Assembly (NCBI RefSeq): GCF_905397375.1
Contig: NZ_CAJPVG010000015.1
Location: 1 to 64,000, forward strand
Reading direction: 5' to 3'
Length of the DNA: 64,000 nt
From: Ralstonia mannitolilytica
GTDB lineage: Bacteria; Pseudomonadota; Gammaproteobacteria; Burkholderiales; Burkholderiaceae
Shown here: piece by piece, positions 44,825 to 54,198 of the stretch
How the letters are laid out: each line of letters starts with the position of its first letter
How positions within the stretch are numbered: the stretch's first letter is position 1
Program-made: the position numbers and the translations under genes
The notes under the pieces: model-generated
Databases searched by the model: none
The model's input: only the letters and a program-made list of their open reading frames with translations
What the model was told of the DNA's origin: nothing

Positions 44825-44862
44825 ATGGGCGAATGATATGGGCGTTGCGCCCATTTTTTTTT
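44825..44862 (+). terminator. intrinsic terminator/attenuator in the rimP leader
   Basis: ATGGGCG (44838-44844), a 3-nt loop and CGCCCAT (44848-44854) run into nine T, a textbook intrinsic terminator. It lies between the promoter and the first gene of the operon. A second ATGGGCG at 44825-44831 can pair with the same CGCCCAT, giving an alternative, looser hairpin. This suggests attenuation, perhaps sensed by NusA, which the operon encodes. Confidence 0.65.
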
Positions 44863-44905
44863 GCTTCGGCAGGTTGGCAATACCGGGACATTCTTCAGGA
44901 AAAAC

Positions 44906-45394
44906 GTGCATCTGACTGATCTGATTGAGAAAACCCTCGCCGCCATGGGTTATGAACTGGTGGAAGTGGAACGCGCGCCGGCAGGGTTGCTGCGTGTGTA
45001 TATCGATCAGGCGGAACGCGGCATCGTCATTGAAGATTGCGAAAAAGTGAGCCATCAGCTCACGCGTGTGTTCGAAGTTGAAAATGTCAACTACGAGCGG
45101 CTCGAAGTGTCCTCGCCGGGGCTGGACCGCCCGCTGCGCACACTGGCCGACTTCACGCGTTTCGCAGGCCTCGAGGCCAAGGTGACGCTGCGCCTGCCGG
45201 TGGGTGGGCAGAAGAATTTCACGGGAATCGTTCAGGCTCCGACGGGAGAGCCCGGCCAGGAACGGATCGGCCTCGAATTCGAGGGCAAGGATGGCCCGGC
45301 GCTGCTGGAATTCACGCTGTCGGAACTCGACCGCGCCCGGCTCGTGCCCGTGCTGGACTTCAAAGGAAATCGAAACAAAGGGAACAAGCAATGA
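44906..45394 (+). CDS. rimP: ribosome maturation factor RimP
   Basis: RimP assists 30S subunit maturation. The 162-residue protein shows the family start HLTDLIEKTLAAMGYELVEVE, the central VSSPGLDRPL motif and the C-terminal barrel. The start is a GTG at 44906 with a Shine-Dalgarno (CAGGA) upstream. Its stop overlaps nusA's ATG in an ATGA. Confidence 0.95.
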   Translation: MHLTDLIEKTLAAMGYELVEVERAPAGLLRVYIDQAERGIVIEDCEKVSHQLTRVFEVENVNYERLEVSSPGLDRPLRTLADFTRFAGLEAKVTLRLPVGGQKNFTGIVQAPTGEPGQERIGLEFEGKDGPALLEFTLSELDRARLVPVLDFKGNRNKGNKQ

Positions 45395-46866
45395 GCCGCG
45401 AAGTTCTGTTGCTCGTCGATGCGCTTGCGCGCGAAAAGAACGTCGACAAGGATGTGGTGTTCGGGGCGCTGGAAGCTGCACTGGCTTCGGCGACCAAGAA
45501 GCGCTTTGAAGAAGACGTGGATGTGCGCGTGGCGATCGACCGTGAGTCGGGCGAACACGAAACCTTCCGCCGCTGGCTCGTCGTTCCCGACGATGCTGGG
45601 CTGCAGGAGCCGGACAAGCAGATCCTGCTGTTCGAAGCCCGGGAGCAGGACCCGGATATCAATGTCGACGACTTCATCGAAGAGCAGATCGAGTCGGTGG
45701 AGTTCGGCCGCATTGGCGCCCAGGCGGCAAAGCAGGTGATCCTGCAGCGCATCCGCGATGCGGAGCGCGAGCAGATCCTGAACGACTACCTGGATCGCGG
45801 CGAGAAGATCATGACCGGCACCATCAAGCGTGCCGACAAGAAGGGCCTGATCGTCGAATCCGGCCGCGTCGAAGCGCTGCTGACGCGCGACCAGATGATC
45901 CCGAAGGAAAATCTGCGCACCGGCGACCGCGTGCGTGCCTACATCCTGAACGTCGACCGCAGCGCACGCGGCCCTCAGATCGAGCTCTCGCGCACGTGCC
46001 CCGAGTTCCTCATCAAGCTCTTCGAGAACGAAGTGCCTGAAATGGAACAGGGCCTGCTCGAGATCAAGGCCGCTGCGCGTGACCCGGGCGTGCGTGCGAA
46101 AATCGCGGTCGTCGCGCACGACAAGCGCATCGACCCGATCGGCACCTGCGTCGGTGTGCGCGGTACGCGCGTGACGGCTGTGCGCAATGAAGTCGGCGGC
46201 GAGGCTGTGGACATCGTCCTGTGGTCGGAAGACCCGGCGCAGTTCGTGATCGGTGCGCTGGCGCCGGCGCAGGTGCAGTCCATCGTCGTTGACGAAGAAA
46301 AGCACAGCATGGACGTGGTGGTCGACGAGGAAAACCTCGCAGTGGCCATTGGCCGCAGTGGCCAGAACGTTCGCCTGGCGTCCGAGCTGACCGGCTGGCA
46401 GATCAACATCATGACGCCGGCCGAATCGGCACAGAAGCAGGCCGAGGAAAGCTCCGTGGTCCGCAAGCTGTTCATGGACAAGCTCGACGTGGACGAGGAA
46501 GTGGCCGACATCCTGATCGAAGAGGGCTTCAGCTCGCTCGAGGAAGTTGCCTACGTGCCGCTGCAGGAAATGCTGGAAATCGAAGCGTTCGACGAAGACA
46601 CCGTCAACGAGCTGCGCAACCGCGCCCGTGACGTGCTGTTGACGATGGAGCTGGCGAAGGAAGAAAAGGTCGAGAAGGTGTCGCAAGACCTGCGCGACCT
46701 CGAGGGGCTGACCCCGGAGCTGATCGGCAAGCTGGCCGAGGGGAACATCCAGACGCGTGACGACTTGGCCGAGCTGGCCGTAGACGAACTGGTCGAAATG
46801 ACCGGCGTCAACGAAGAACAGGCCAAGGCGCTGATCATGAAGGCGCGTGAACACTGGTTTTCGTGA
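45391..46866 (+). CDS. nusA: transcription termination/antitermination protein NusA
   Basis: NusA binds RNA polymerase and modulates pausing, termination and antitermination. The 491-residue protein has the N-terminal polymerase-binding domain (MSREVLLLVDALAREKNVDK), S1, two KH domains (VGVRGTRV and AIGRSGQNVRLAS) and two acidic C-terminal repeats, as in E. coli. It overlaps rimP by an ATGA. The attenuator upstream makes autoregulation plausible. Confidence 0.97.
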   Translation: MSREVLLLVDALAREKNVDKDVVFGALEAALASATKKRFEEDVDVRVAIDRESGEHETFRRWLVVPDDAGLQEPDKQILLFEAREQDPDINVDDFIEEQIESVEFGRIGAQAAKQVILQRIRDAEREQILNDYLDRGEKIMTGTIKRADKKGLIVESGRVEALLTRDQMIPKENLRTGDRVRAYILNVDRSARGPQIELSRTCPEFLIKLFENEVPEMEQGLLEIKAAARDPGVRAKIAVVAHDKRIDPIGTCVGVRGTRVTAVRNEVGGEAVDIVLWSEDPAQFVIGALAPAQVQSIVVDEEKHSMDVVVDEENLAVAIGRSGQNVRLASELTGWQINIMTPAESAQKQAEESSVVRKLFMDKLDVDEEVADILIEEGFSSLEEVAYVPLQEMLEIEAFDEDTVNELRNRARDVLLTMELAKEEKVEKVSQDLRDLEGLTPELIGKLAEGNIQTRDDLAELAVDELVEMTGVNEEQAKALIMKAREHWFS

Positions 46867-46928
46867 GCCGCATAAACGTTGATCGTTCTATCGCATCCTC
46901 ACTGAAACCAAGCATCGAAAGGGTTTGA

Positions 46929-49817
46929 ATGGCAAGCACAACAGTTGCCCAACTCGCTGGCGAATTGAACCGTAGCGCTTCGGCGCTGCTGGAACAATTG
47001 CAGGCCGCGGGCGTGCAAAAGGCGACGCCGGAAGACGTCATCACCGAATCGGACAAGACCCGTCTGCTCGACTATCTCAAGCGAGCACACGGCAGCGCCG
47101 AGGATGGCGCGCGCAAGAAGATCACGATCACGAAACGCGAAACCAGCGAGATCCGCCAGGCGGATGCCACCGGCAAGACGCGCACCGTGCAAGTGGAAGT
47201 CAAGAAGAAGCGCGTGCTCGTCAAGCGTGATGAGCCGACTTCGGCGGCCGCGGACGCGGAAGCCGCACCGGCTGCTCCGGTGGTCGATGCTGAAGAGATG
47301 GCGCGCCGCGAGGAAGAACAACGCCGTCAGGCCGAGTTGCTGGCCCGCCAGGAAGCCGAGCTCAAGGCGCGCCAGGAAGCGATGGAGCGCGAAGAGGCCG
47401 AGCGTCGCGCGCGCCAGGAAGCTGCCGAAGCGGAGCAGAAGCGCCAGGCTGAACTCGCCGCCAAGAAGGCGGAGGAAGAAGCTGCAGCCGCCCGCGCCGC
47501 AGCCGAAGCGTCGGACGAAGCCCCGCGCCGCAAGGCCGAGGAGGACGCCGCACGTCTGGCGAGCGAGCGCGAAGCCGCGCAGAAGGCCGCCGACGAGGCC
47601 CGCGTGGCCGCCGACAAGATCAAGGCTGAAGAGGACGCTGCACGCAAGCGCCGCGAAGCTGCCGAGGCCGAGGCGCGCGCCATCCGCGAAATGATGAACG
47701 CGCCGGCGCGCGTGCTGAAGACGCCTGCCGAGCGCAAGGCCGAAGAAACGAAGAAGGCCGAGCAATCGGGCACGCTCCACAAGCCGGTTAAGCCGGCGGG
47801 CGAAGCGCGCACCGCTCCCGCTGCCAAGAAGGCTGCTGCACCGGTATCTACACCTGCGGCCGCACCGTCCGGCGACAAGAAGGGTGGCCGCGGCAAGTCG
47901 GGTTGGCAGGAAGATTCCCGCGGTGGCAAGCGCGGCGGTCTGAAGACGCGCGGCGACACCGGCGGTGGTGTGGACGGCTGGCGTGCGGGTTCCAAGGGTG
48001 GCCGCAACCGTCACGGCGACGACAATCGCAACGCCTTCCAGGCGCCGACGGAACCGGTGGTGCGCGAAGTGCACGTGCCGGAAACCATCTCCGTGGCCGA
48101 TCTGGCGCACAAGATGTCGGTGAAGGCCGCCGAGGTCATCAAACAGATGATGAAGCTCGGCCAGATGGTCACGATCAACCAGGTCCTGGACCAGGAGACC
48201 GCGATGATCGTGGTCGAGGAAATGGGCCATCAGGCGGTTGCTGCCAAGCTGGACGACCCCGAAGCACTGCTGATCGAGGGCGCTGAGGAGCAGACGAATG
48301 CCGAGGCGCAGACCCGTCCGCCGGTCGTGACCGTGATGGGCCACGTCGACCACGGCAAGACCTCGCTGCTCGACTACATCCGCCGCGCCAAGGTGGCGGC
48401 GGGCGAAGCCGGTGGCATCACGCAGCATATCGGCGCGTACCACGTCGAAACGCCGCGCGGCGTCATCACCTTCCTCGACACCCCGGGTCACGAGGCCTTC
48501 ACGGCCATGCGTGCACGCGGTGCCAAGGCGACCGACATCGTGATTCTGGTCGTGGCTGCCGACGACGGCGTCATGCCTCAGACGAAGGAAGCCATTTCCC
48601 ACGCGAAGGCCGCTGGCGTGCCGATCGTGGTGGCGATCACCAAGGTGGACAAGCCCGAAGCGAACCCGGACCGCGTCAAGCAGGAACTGGTTGCCGAGAG
48701 CGTGATTCCGGAAGAGTACGGCGGTGACTCGCCGTTCGTGGCGGTGTCGGCCAAGACTGGCCAAGGCATCGACGACCTGCTGGAAAACGTGCTGCTGCAG
48801 GCCGAAGTGCTGGAATTGAAGGCGCCGGTGGATGCTCCGGCCAAGGGCCTGGTGGTCGAAGCCCAGCTCGACAAGGGCAAGGGCCCGATCGCGACCGTGC
48901 TGGTGCAGAGCGGCACGCTCAAGCGGGGCGACGTCGTATTGGCGGGCACGGCCTATGGCCGCGTGCGTGCGATGCTTGACGAGAACGGCAAGCCGGCCAA
49001 GGAAGCCGGTCCGTCGATCCCGGTGGAGATCCAGGGCCTGTCGGAAGTGCCGGGTGCCGGCGAAGAAGTGCTGGTGCTGCCGGACGAACGCAAGGCACGC
49101 GAAATCGCACTGTTCCGCCAGGGCAAGTTCCGCGACGTGAAGCTGGCGCGCCAGCAGGCTGCCAAGCTGGAAAACATGCTGGAGCAGATGAGCGAAGGCG
49201 ACGTGAAGACGCTTGCGCTGATCATCAAGGCCGACGTGCAGGGTTCGCAGGAAGCACTGGTGCATTCGCTGCAGAAGCTGTCGACCGACGAAGTGCGTGT
49301 GCAGGTCGTGCACGCCGGCGTGGGCGGCATCAGCGAATCCGACGTCAACCTGGCAACCGCGTCGAAGGCCGTCATCATCGGCTTCAACACGCGCGCCGAT
49401 GCGGGTGCACGCAAGCTGGCCGAGCATCAGGGCATCGACATTCGCTACTACAACATCATCTATGACGCTGTGGATGAGGTGAAGGCGGCCATGTCGGGCA
49501 TGCTCTCGCCGGAGAAGAAGGAAGAAACGACGGGCCTCGTCGAGGTGCGCCAAGTCTTCCATGTGCCGAAGGTCGGTGCGGTGGCCGGCTGTATGGTGCT
49601 CGATGGCATCGTCAAGCGCAGCTCGCTGGTGCGTGTGCTGCGCGACAACGTGGTCATCTTCTCGGGCGAGCTCGATTCGCTCAAGCGCTTCAAGGACGAC
49701 GTGAAGGAAGTGAAGGCCGGTTTTGAATGCGGTCTGTCGATCAAGAACTTCAACGACGTCAAGGAAGGCGATCAGCTCGAGATCTACGAGATCACCGAGG
49801 TGGCGCGTACGCTGTAA
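46929..49817 (+). CDS. infB: translation initiation factor IF-2
   Basis: IF-2 is the GTPase that places initiator tRNA on the ribosome. The 962-residue protein has two IF2_N domains (start of the protein and VHVPETISVADLAHKMS). A long charged region rich in Glu, Ala and Arg (residues 100-330) lies between them. The GTPase motifs are GHVDHGKTSLLDY, DTPGHEAF and TKVD. It follows nusA by 62 bp and is followed by a strong terminator. Confidence 0.97.
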   Translation: MASTTVAQLAGELNRSASALLEQLQAAGVQKATPEDVITESDKTRLLDYLKRAHGSAEDGARKKITITKRETSEIRQADATGKTRTVQVEVKKKRVLVKRDEPTSAAADAEAAPAAPVVDAEEMARREEEQRRQAELLARQEAELKARQEAMEREEAERRARQEAAEAEQKRQAELAAKKAEEEAAAARAAAEASDEAPRRKAEEDAARLASEREAAQKAADEARVAADKIKAEEDAARKRREAAEAEARAIREMMNAPARVLKTPAERKAEETKKAEQSGTLHKPVKPAGEARTAPAAKKAAAPVSTPAAAPSGDKKGGRGKSGWQEDSRGGKRGGLKTRGDTGGGVDGWRAGSKGGRNRHGDDNRNAFQAPTEPVVREVHVPETISVADLAHKMSVKAAEVIKQMMKLGQMVTINQVLDQETAMIVVEEMGHQAVAAKLDDPEALLIEGAEEQTNAEAQTRPPVVTVMGHVDHGKTSLLDYIRRAKVAAGEAGGITQHIGAYHVETPRGVITFLDTPGHEAFTAMRARGAKATDIVILVVAADDGVMPQTKEAISHAKAAGVPIVVAITKVDKPEANPDRVKQELVAESVIPEEYGGDSPFVAVSAKTGQGIDDLLENVLLQAEVLELKAPVDAPAKGLVVEAQLDKGKGPIATVLVQSGTLKRGDVVLAGTAYGRVRAMLDENGKPAKEAGPSIPVEIQGLSEVPGAGEEVLVLPDERKAREIALFRQGKFRDVKLARQQAAKLENMLEQMSEGDVKTLALIIKADVQGSQEALVHSLQKLSTDEVRVQVVHAGVGGISESDVNLATASKAVIIGFNTRADAGARKLAEHQGIDIRYYNIIYDAVDEVKAAMSGMLSPEKKEETTGLVEVRQVFHVPKVGAVAGCMVLDGIVKRSSLVRVLRDNVVIFSGELDSLKRFKDDVKEVKAGFECGLSIKNFNDVKEGDQLEIYEITEVARTL

Positions 49818-49857
49818 TGCAGTGGCCGGGCGCTATGGCGTCCGGCACGAATTTGCG

Positions 49858-49897
49858 ACGGTGGCCGGGCGCGTCCCGCGCCACCGTTTTGTTTTTT
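49858..49897 (+). terminator. rho-independent terminator between infB and rbfA
   Basis: ACGGTGGC (49858-49865) plus CGGG pairs with CCCG and GCCACCGT (49875-49887) across a 5-nt loop, a 12-bp stem with one bulge. TTTTGTTTTTT follows. It would separate infB from rbfA-truB, or act as a partial read-through point. Confidence 0.8.
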
Positions 49898-49945
49898 GGG
49901 GCGGGCTGACCATGATGCCGGCACGCTCATGTGAGGAACCACACT

Positions 49946-50317
49946 ATGCCGAAGAAATCCGGGTCGGCCTCGGGCCGCAATGTGCGCATCGCAGACCAGA
50001 TCCAGCGCGATCTGGCCGAACTGATCCAGCGCGAAATCAAGAACCCCGCGATGGGCCTGGTGACGCTGCAGTCGGTGACGCTCACGCCGGACTACGCGCA
50101 CGCCAAGGTCTATTTCACGGTGCTGGGCGCCGAACCCGAGGCCGCCGCCGCCATCCTGAACGAGAAGGCCGGTTATCTGCACTCGCTGCTGTTCAAGCGT
50201 CTGCACATCCACACGGTGCCGACGCTGCATTTCCACTTTGACGGCTCGGTGGAGCGCGGGATCGAGATGTCGCGCCTGATCGACGAGGCCAACGCCACGC
50301 GAGCCAAAGACGACTGA
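49946..50317 (+). CDS. rbfA: ribosome-binding factor A
   Basis: RbfA helps mature the 16S rRNA 5' end and cold-shock adaptation. The 123-residue protein has the KH-like family pattern (RIADQIQRDLAELIQREIKNP, VTLTPDYAHAKVYFTV). The ATG at 49946 follows a Shine-Dalgarno (GAGGAA). Its stop overlaps the truB start by one base (TGATG). Confidence 0.95.
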   Translation: MPKKSGSASGRNVRIADQIQRDLAELIQREIKNPAMGLVTLQSVTLTPDYAHAKVYFTVLGAEPEAAAAILNEKAGYLHSLLFKRLHIHTVPTLHFHFDGSVERGIEMSRLIDEANATRAKDD

Positions 50318-51264
50318 TGATGGCTGAGCAACCCGCGCCCAAGCCGGTGAAGCCGCCGCGCCGCGACGTGCATGGCGTGCTCCTGTTGGACAAGCCGATC
50401 GGCTGGTCGAGCAACGATGCGCTCGTGCGCGCCAAGCGTCTGCTGTGGGCCAAGAAGGCCGGGCATACCGGAACGCTGGACCCGCTCGCCACGGGCCTGC
50501 TACCGCTGTGCTTTGGCGAGGCGACGAAGTTTTCCCAGGATCTGCTCGAAGCCGACAAGACGTATGAAACCATCGTGCGGCTCGGCATCAGGACAAGCAC
50601 CGCTGACGCGGAAGGCGAGGTGCTGAGTGAGCGCCCGGTATCGGTCACGCCAGAGCAATTGCAGGCGGCCGTCGCCGGTTTTGTCGGTGAGATCGACCAG
50701 GTGCCGCCGATGCACTCTGCCTTGAAGAAAGACGGTAAGCCGCTGTACGAATACGCCCGTGCCGGCCAGACCGTGGACCGCGCCGCGCGCCGGGTGACGA
50801 TTCATGCCATCGATGTGCTCGCAACGGACCTGGAGGCCGCAGAGCCGACGGTCACCTTGCGCGTGTCGTGCAGCAAGGGCACCTATATCCGCACACTCGG
50901 CGAAGACATTGGTGAGGCGCTGGGCTGCGGCGCGCACCTCGTTGCGTTGCGCCGTACGCGGGTAGGCGAGCTGACGCTAGACGGTGCGGTGAGGCTGGAA
51001 GCGCTGGACGCTGCCACGGAGGACGCCCGCATCGCCTTGTTGGCGCCGGTGGACGCGTTGCTGCAAACGCTGCCCCGCCTGGAACTCGATGCTGAGCAGA
51101 GCCGCCGTTTTCTGCATGGCCAGCGCCTGCCCTTGCACTTGACGTTGCCGAACGCCGATCACGTCCGCGTCTATGGCGTACGCGATGGCGCGGTTGCATC
51201 GCTGCTCGGTGTGGCGGTGTGGCGCGGCGGGGTGTTGCGCCCTGAACGCCTGGTGCACCTCTGA
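50317..51264 (+). CDS. truB: tRNA pseudouridine(55) synthase TruB
   Basis: TruB forms pseudouridine 55 in the T-arm of tRNAs. The 315-residue protein has the catalytic Asp in GHTGTLDPLATGLLPLCFG and the KPIGWSSNDAL start. A PUA-type C-terminal region follows. It is the last gene of the rbfA-truB pair and is followed by an intrinsic terminator. Confidence 0.96.
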   Translation: MMAEQPAPKPVKPPRRDVHGVLLLDKPIGWSSNDALVRAKRLLWAKKAGHTGTLDPLATGLLPLCFGEATKFSQDLLEADKTYETIVRLGIRTSTADAEGEVLSERPVSVTPEQLQAAVAGFVGEIDQVPPMHSALKKDGKPLYEYARAGQTVDRAARRVTIHAIDVLATDLEAAEPTVTLRVSCSKGTYIRTLGEDIGEALGCGAHLVALRRTRVGELTLDGAVRLEALDAATEDARIALLAPVDALLQTLPRLELDAEQSRRFLHGQRLPLHLTLPNADHVRVYGVRDGAVASLLGVAVWRGGVLRPERLVHL

Positions 51265-51276
51265 GCGAATCCGGAC

Positions 51277-51308
51277 AAAAAAACCACGCGTTGCTGCGTG
51301 GCTTTTTT
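51277..51308. terminator. bidirectional terminator between truB and emrB
   Basis: CCACGC (51284-51289) pairs with GCGTGG (51296-51301) across a 6-nt loop. It is flanked by an A run on the left and a T run on the right, so it can stop transcription of both converging genes. Confidence 0.85.
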
Positions 51309-51326
51309 GTTGACGCGATGGCCGCC

Positions 51327-52883
51327 TCAGTGTGCCCCGGCCGCAGCCTCTGCCCCGCCCGCCGACTTCGCCGGCTTCGTCAGCCAGATGAAGACGATCA
51401 GCACGATGAACAGCACCGCCGAGATCCAGAAGATATCGTTGGCGCCGAGCATCGCGGCCTGTTGCGAGATCACCCGCTCGATCACGCCGTTGGCCTGCAG
51501 GTTCGGCATGCCCAGTTGCGTGTACTGGTTGATCGACGAAGCATAGGCAGGGTTGTACGGATTCGCATGTTCGACCAGCTGCGCGTGGTGCAGGGCAGAC
51601 CGGTTGTCCCACACCGTGGTCGAGACCGACGCGCCGATACCGCCAAACATGATCCGCACGAAGTTCGACAGGCCCGATGCAGCCGGAATCCGCTCGGGTG
51701 GCAGGCCCGAGAGGATGATCGACGTGAGCGGGATGAAGAACATCGCCATGGCCGCGCCCTGGATGAGCGTCGGAATCATCAGCGTCCAGGTGTCGACCTG
51801 CGTCGTGAAGTGCGAGCGCATCCAGAACACGAGCGCGAAGGTCATGAACGCGGTGGTTGCCACCCAGCGGGCGTCCATCTTCGGCAGGTTCTTGCCGATC
51901 ACGGGCGAGAGGATGATGGCGAAGATGCCCACCGGGGCCATGATCAGACCCGCGTCCGTCGCGGTGTAGCCGACGATGGTCTGCAGCCACAGCGGCAGGA
52001 TCACCAAGTTGCCGAAGAACAGCCCGTACGCCACGGAGATCGCCACCACTCCGGCGCTGAAGTTGCGGCCCTTGAACAACGTCAGGTCCACCACCGGATG
52101 ATCTTCGGTCAGCTCCCAGACGAGGAAGAACGCGAAGCCTACGACCGCGATGACCGTTAGCAGCACGATCTCCGTCGAGTTGAACCAGTCCAGCTCTTTG
52201 CCGCGATCAAGCATCAGTTGCAGCGAGCCCACCCACAGCACGAGCAGCGCGAGACCGATCTTGTCGATCGGCAGGGAACGCGTGGGCGATTCGCGGTCCT
52301 TGTAGATGACCCAGGTCGCATAGGCGGCCAGAATCCCCACGGGGATGTTGATGTAGAAGATCCACGGCCACGTCATGTTGTCGGAGATCCAGCCGCCGAA
52401 GATCGGCCCCATGATTGGCGCAACGAGTGTGGTCATGCCCCACAGCGCCAGCGCCATGGAGCTTTTCGCGGGCGGATACGTCGACAGCAGCAGCGATTGC
52501 GACAGCGGAATCATCGGGCCGGCCACTGCGCCCTGGATGATCCGGGCGGCAATCAGCATGCCCATGTTGGGCGCCAAACCGCACGCCCACGACGACAGTA
52601 CGAACAGGATGATCGACGTGACGAACAGGCGCACCTGCCCGAAACGCTGCGTCAGCCACCCCGTGAGCGGCACCGAGATGGCGTTGGCCACCGCGAACGA
52701 GGTGATGACCCACGTGCCCTGGTTCGGAGCCACGCCGAGGTCGCCTGAGATGGCCGGGATCGACACGTTGGCGATGGACGAGTCCAGCACGTTCATGAAT
52801 GTCGCCAGTGACAGCGCCACCGTACCGATCGCCAGTTTGGCGCCGGTCAGTGGCGGTAGCGGCTTGGGCGCGGCGGTTGCCAT
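51327..52883 (-). CDS. emrB: DHA2-family multidrug efflux MFS permease (EmrB type)
   Basis: The 518-residue protein has about 14 membrane helices and the MFS DHA2 signatures (LDSSIANVSIPAISGDLGV, the WVITSFAVANAISVPLTGWL helix, AARIIQGAVAGPMIPLSQS). It pumps hydrophobic drugs with EmrA and an outer-membrane channel. It lies 3 bp downstream of emrA and is the last gene of the efflux operon. Confidence 0.93.
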   Translation of the reverse strand: MATAAPKPLPPLTGAKLAIGTVALSLATFMNVLDSSIANVSIPAISGDLGVAPNQGTWVITSFAVANAISVPLTGWLTQRFGQVRLFVTSIILFVLSSWACGLAPNMGMLIAARIIQGAVAGPMIPLSQSLLLSTYPPAKSSMALALWGMTTLVAPIMGPIFGGWISDNMTWPWIFYINIPVGILAAYATWVIYKDRESPTRSLPIDKIGLALLVLWVGSLQLMLDRGKELDWFNSTEIVLLTVIAVVGFAFFLVWELTEDHPVVDLTLFKGRNFSAGVVAISVAYGLFFGNLVILPLWLQTIVGYTATDAGLIMAPVGIFAIILSPVIGKNLPKMDARWVATTAFMTFALVFWMRSHFTTQVDTWTLMIPTLIQGAAMAMFFIPLTSIILSGLPPERIPAASGLSNFVRIMFGGIGASVSTTVWDNRSALHHAQLVEHANPYNPAYASSINQYTQLGMPNLQANGVIERVISQQAAMLGANDIFWISAVLFIVLIVFIWLTKPAKSAGGAEAAAGAH

Positions 52884-52886
52884 GCG

Positions 52887-54149
52887 TCAGACCTTGGGTG
52901 CGGGTTGCGAAGTGCGTGATGCGGCGGCCGGTGCGGTGCTTGCCGCGCCGCGGCCGGCGTTGGCGGCGATGATGCTGGCGATGACCTGGTCGGCTTCCTT
53001 GCCGGCTTGGTCGTACACCGTCGTTTGCAGCGGAGAGGCCGTCGCCGCGGTAGCCAGTGCCTGGCCGCCTTCGTCGTGGATATCGACCTTGGCTTCCATC
53101 GACAGGCCCACGCGCAGCGGATGCTCTTTCAGTTCCTTCGGATCGAGCGACACGCGCACCGGCAGGCGTTGCACCACCTTGATCCAGTTGCCCGTGGCGT
53201 TCTGTGCCGGCAGCAGTGAGAACGCCGAGCCCGTGCCGGCCGAGAAGCCGACCACCTTGCCGTGGTACGTCACGCTGCTGCCATACACGTCGGCCACCAG
53301 TTCCACCGGCTGGCCCACGCGCATGTGGCGCACCTGCACTTCCTTGAAGTTCGCGTCCACCCACAACTGGTCCAGCGGCACGATCGCCATCAGCGGCGTG
53401 CCCGGCGCGACGCGCTGGCCGACCTGCACCGAGCGCTTGGCCACATAGCCCGTCACCGAGGCGGGCAGGCTCGTCCGCGCATACGCGAGGTAGGCCTCGC
53501 GCACCTTGGCTGCGGCCTGCAGCACGTTCGGGTGACGCTCCAGCGTGGTCTGCTCGGTCAGCACGCGGTTGCCCTGCAGCTGCTCCTTGGCGGCTTCGAG
53601 CGCAGCCTGCGCAGCCTGCACGGCGGTTTGCGCGTGCGAGATCTCTTCTTGCGAGACCGCGCCCGTGCCGGCGATTTGCTTGCGGCGTGCCAGGTCATCC
53701 TTGGCCTTGGCGAGGTCGCTTTCGCGCATGGCGAGCGTGGCGGTGTAGGCGCTGGTGTTCGAATACAGCGTGCGCACCTGGCGCACCGTCTGCGCAAGCG
53801 CGGCTTCGGCCTGCTCCAGGGCGACGCGTGCGTCCGCGCGGTCCAGTTCGATCAGCGGCTGGCCGGCGGTCACGAGTTGCGTGTCGTCGGCGCGGATGGC
53901 CACCACGGTGCCCGCCACTTGCGGAGTCACTTGGACCACGTTGCCTTGCACGTACGCATCGTCGGTCGACTCGAACCAGCGGCCGTAGAGGCCCCAGTAG
54001 AGACCGTAGCCGACACCGGCCACCACCAGTGCGGCGGCCAGCGTGGTCAGCATGCGCTTGCGTTTTCCGTTGCCATTGCCGTTCGGGGCGGCCGCCGGCG
54101 TCGGCGCGGGGGCAGCGGACGGGGCGGCTTGGGGCTTGTTGTCACTCAT
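52887..54149 (-). CDS. emrA: HlyD-family membrane fusion protein (EmrA type)
   Basis: The 420-residue periplasmic adaptor has a Pro/Ala-rich cytoplasmic start, one membrane helix (MLTTLAAALVVAGVGYGLYW), the lipoyl-like barrel (FESTDDAYVQGNVVQVTPQV) and a long coiled-coil hairpin (residues 110-210). It links EmrB to the outer-membrane channel. The ATG at 54149 was chosen because it lies just before the helix with the usual MSDNKPQ start. It begins 49 bp after the channel gene. Confidence 0.92.
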   Translation of the reverse strand: MSDNKPQAAPSAAPAPTPAAAPNGNGNGKRKRMLTTLAAALVVAGVGYGLYWGLYGRWFESTDDAYVQGNVVQVTPQVAGTVVAIRADDTQLVTAGQPLIELDRADARVALEQAEAALAQTVRQVRTLYSNTSAYTATLAMRESDLAKAKDDLARRKQIAGTGAVSQEEISHAQTAVQAAQAALEAAKEQLQGNRVLTEQTTLERHPNVLQAAAKVREAYLAYARTSLPASVTGYVAKRSVQVGQRVAPGTPLMAIVPLDQLWVDANFKEVQVRHMRVGQPVELVADVYGSSVTYHGKVVGFSAGTGSAFSLLPAQNATGNWIKVVQRLPVRVSLDPKELKEHPLRVGLSMEAKVDIHDEGGQALATAATASPLQTTVYDQAGKEADQVIASIIAANAGRGAASTAPAAASRTSQPAPKV

Positions 54150-54198
54150 GATGTTGGCTCGAAAGAATGCGTTGGAACGTTGGGTTCTGGAATCCGGG

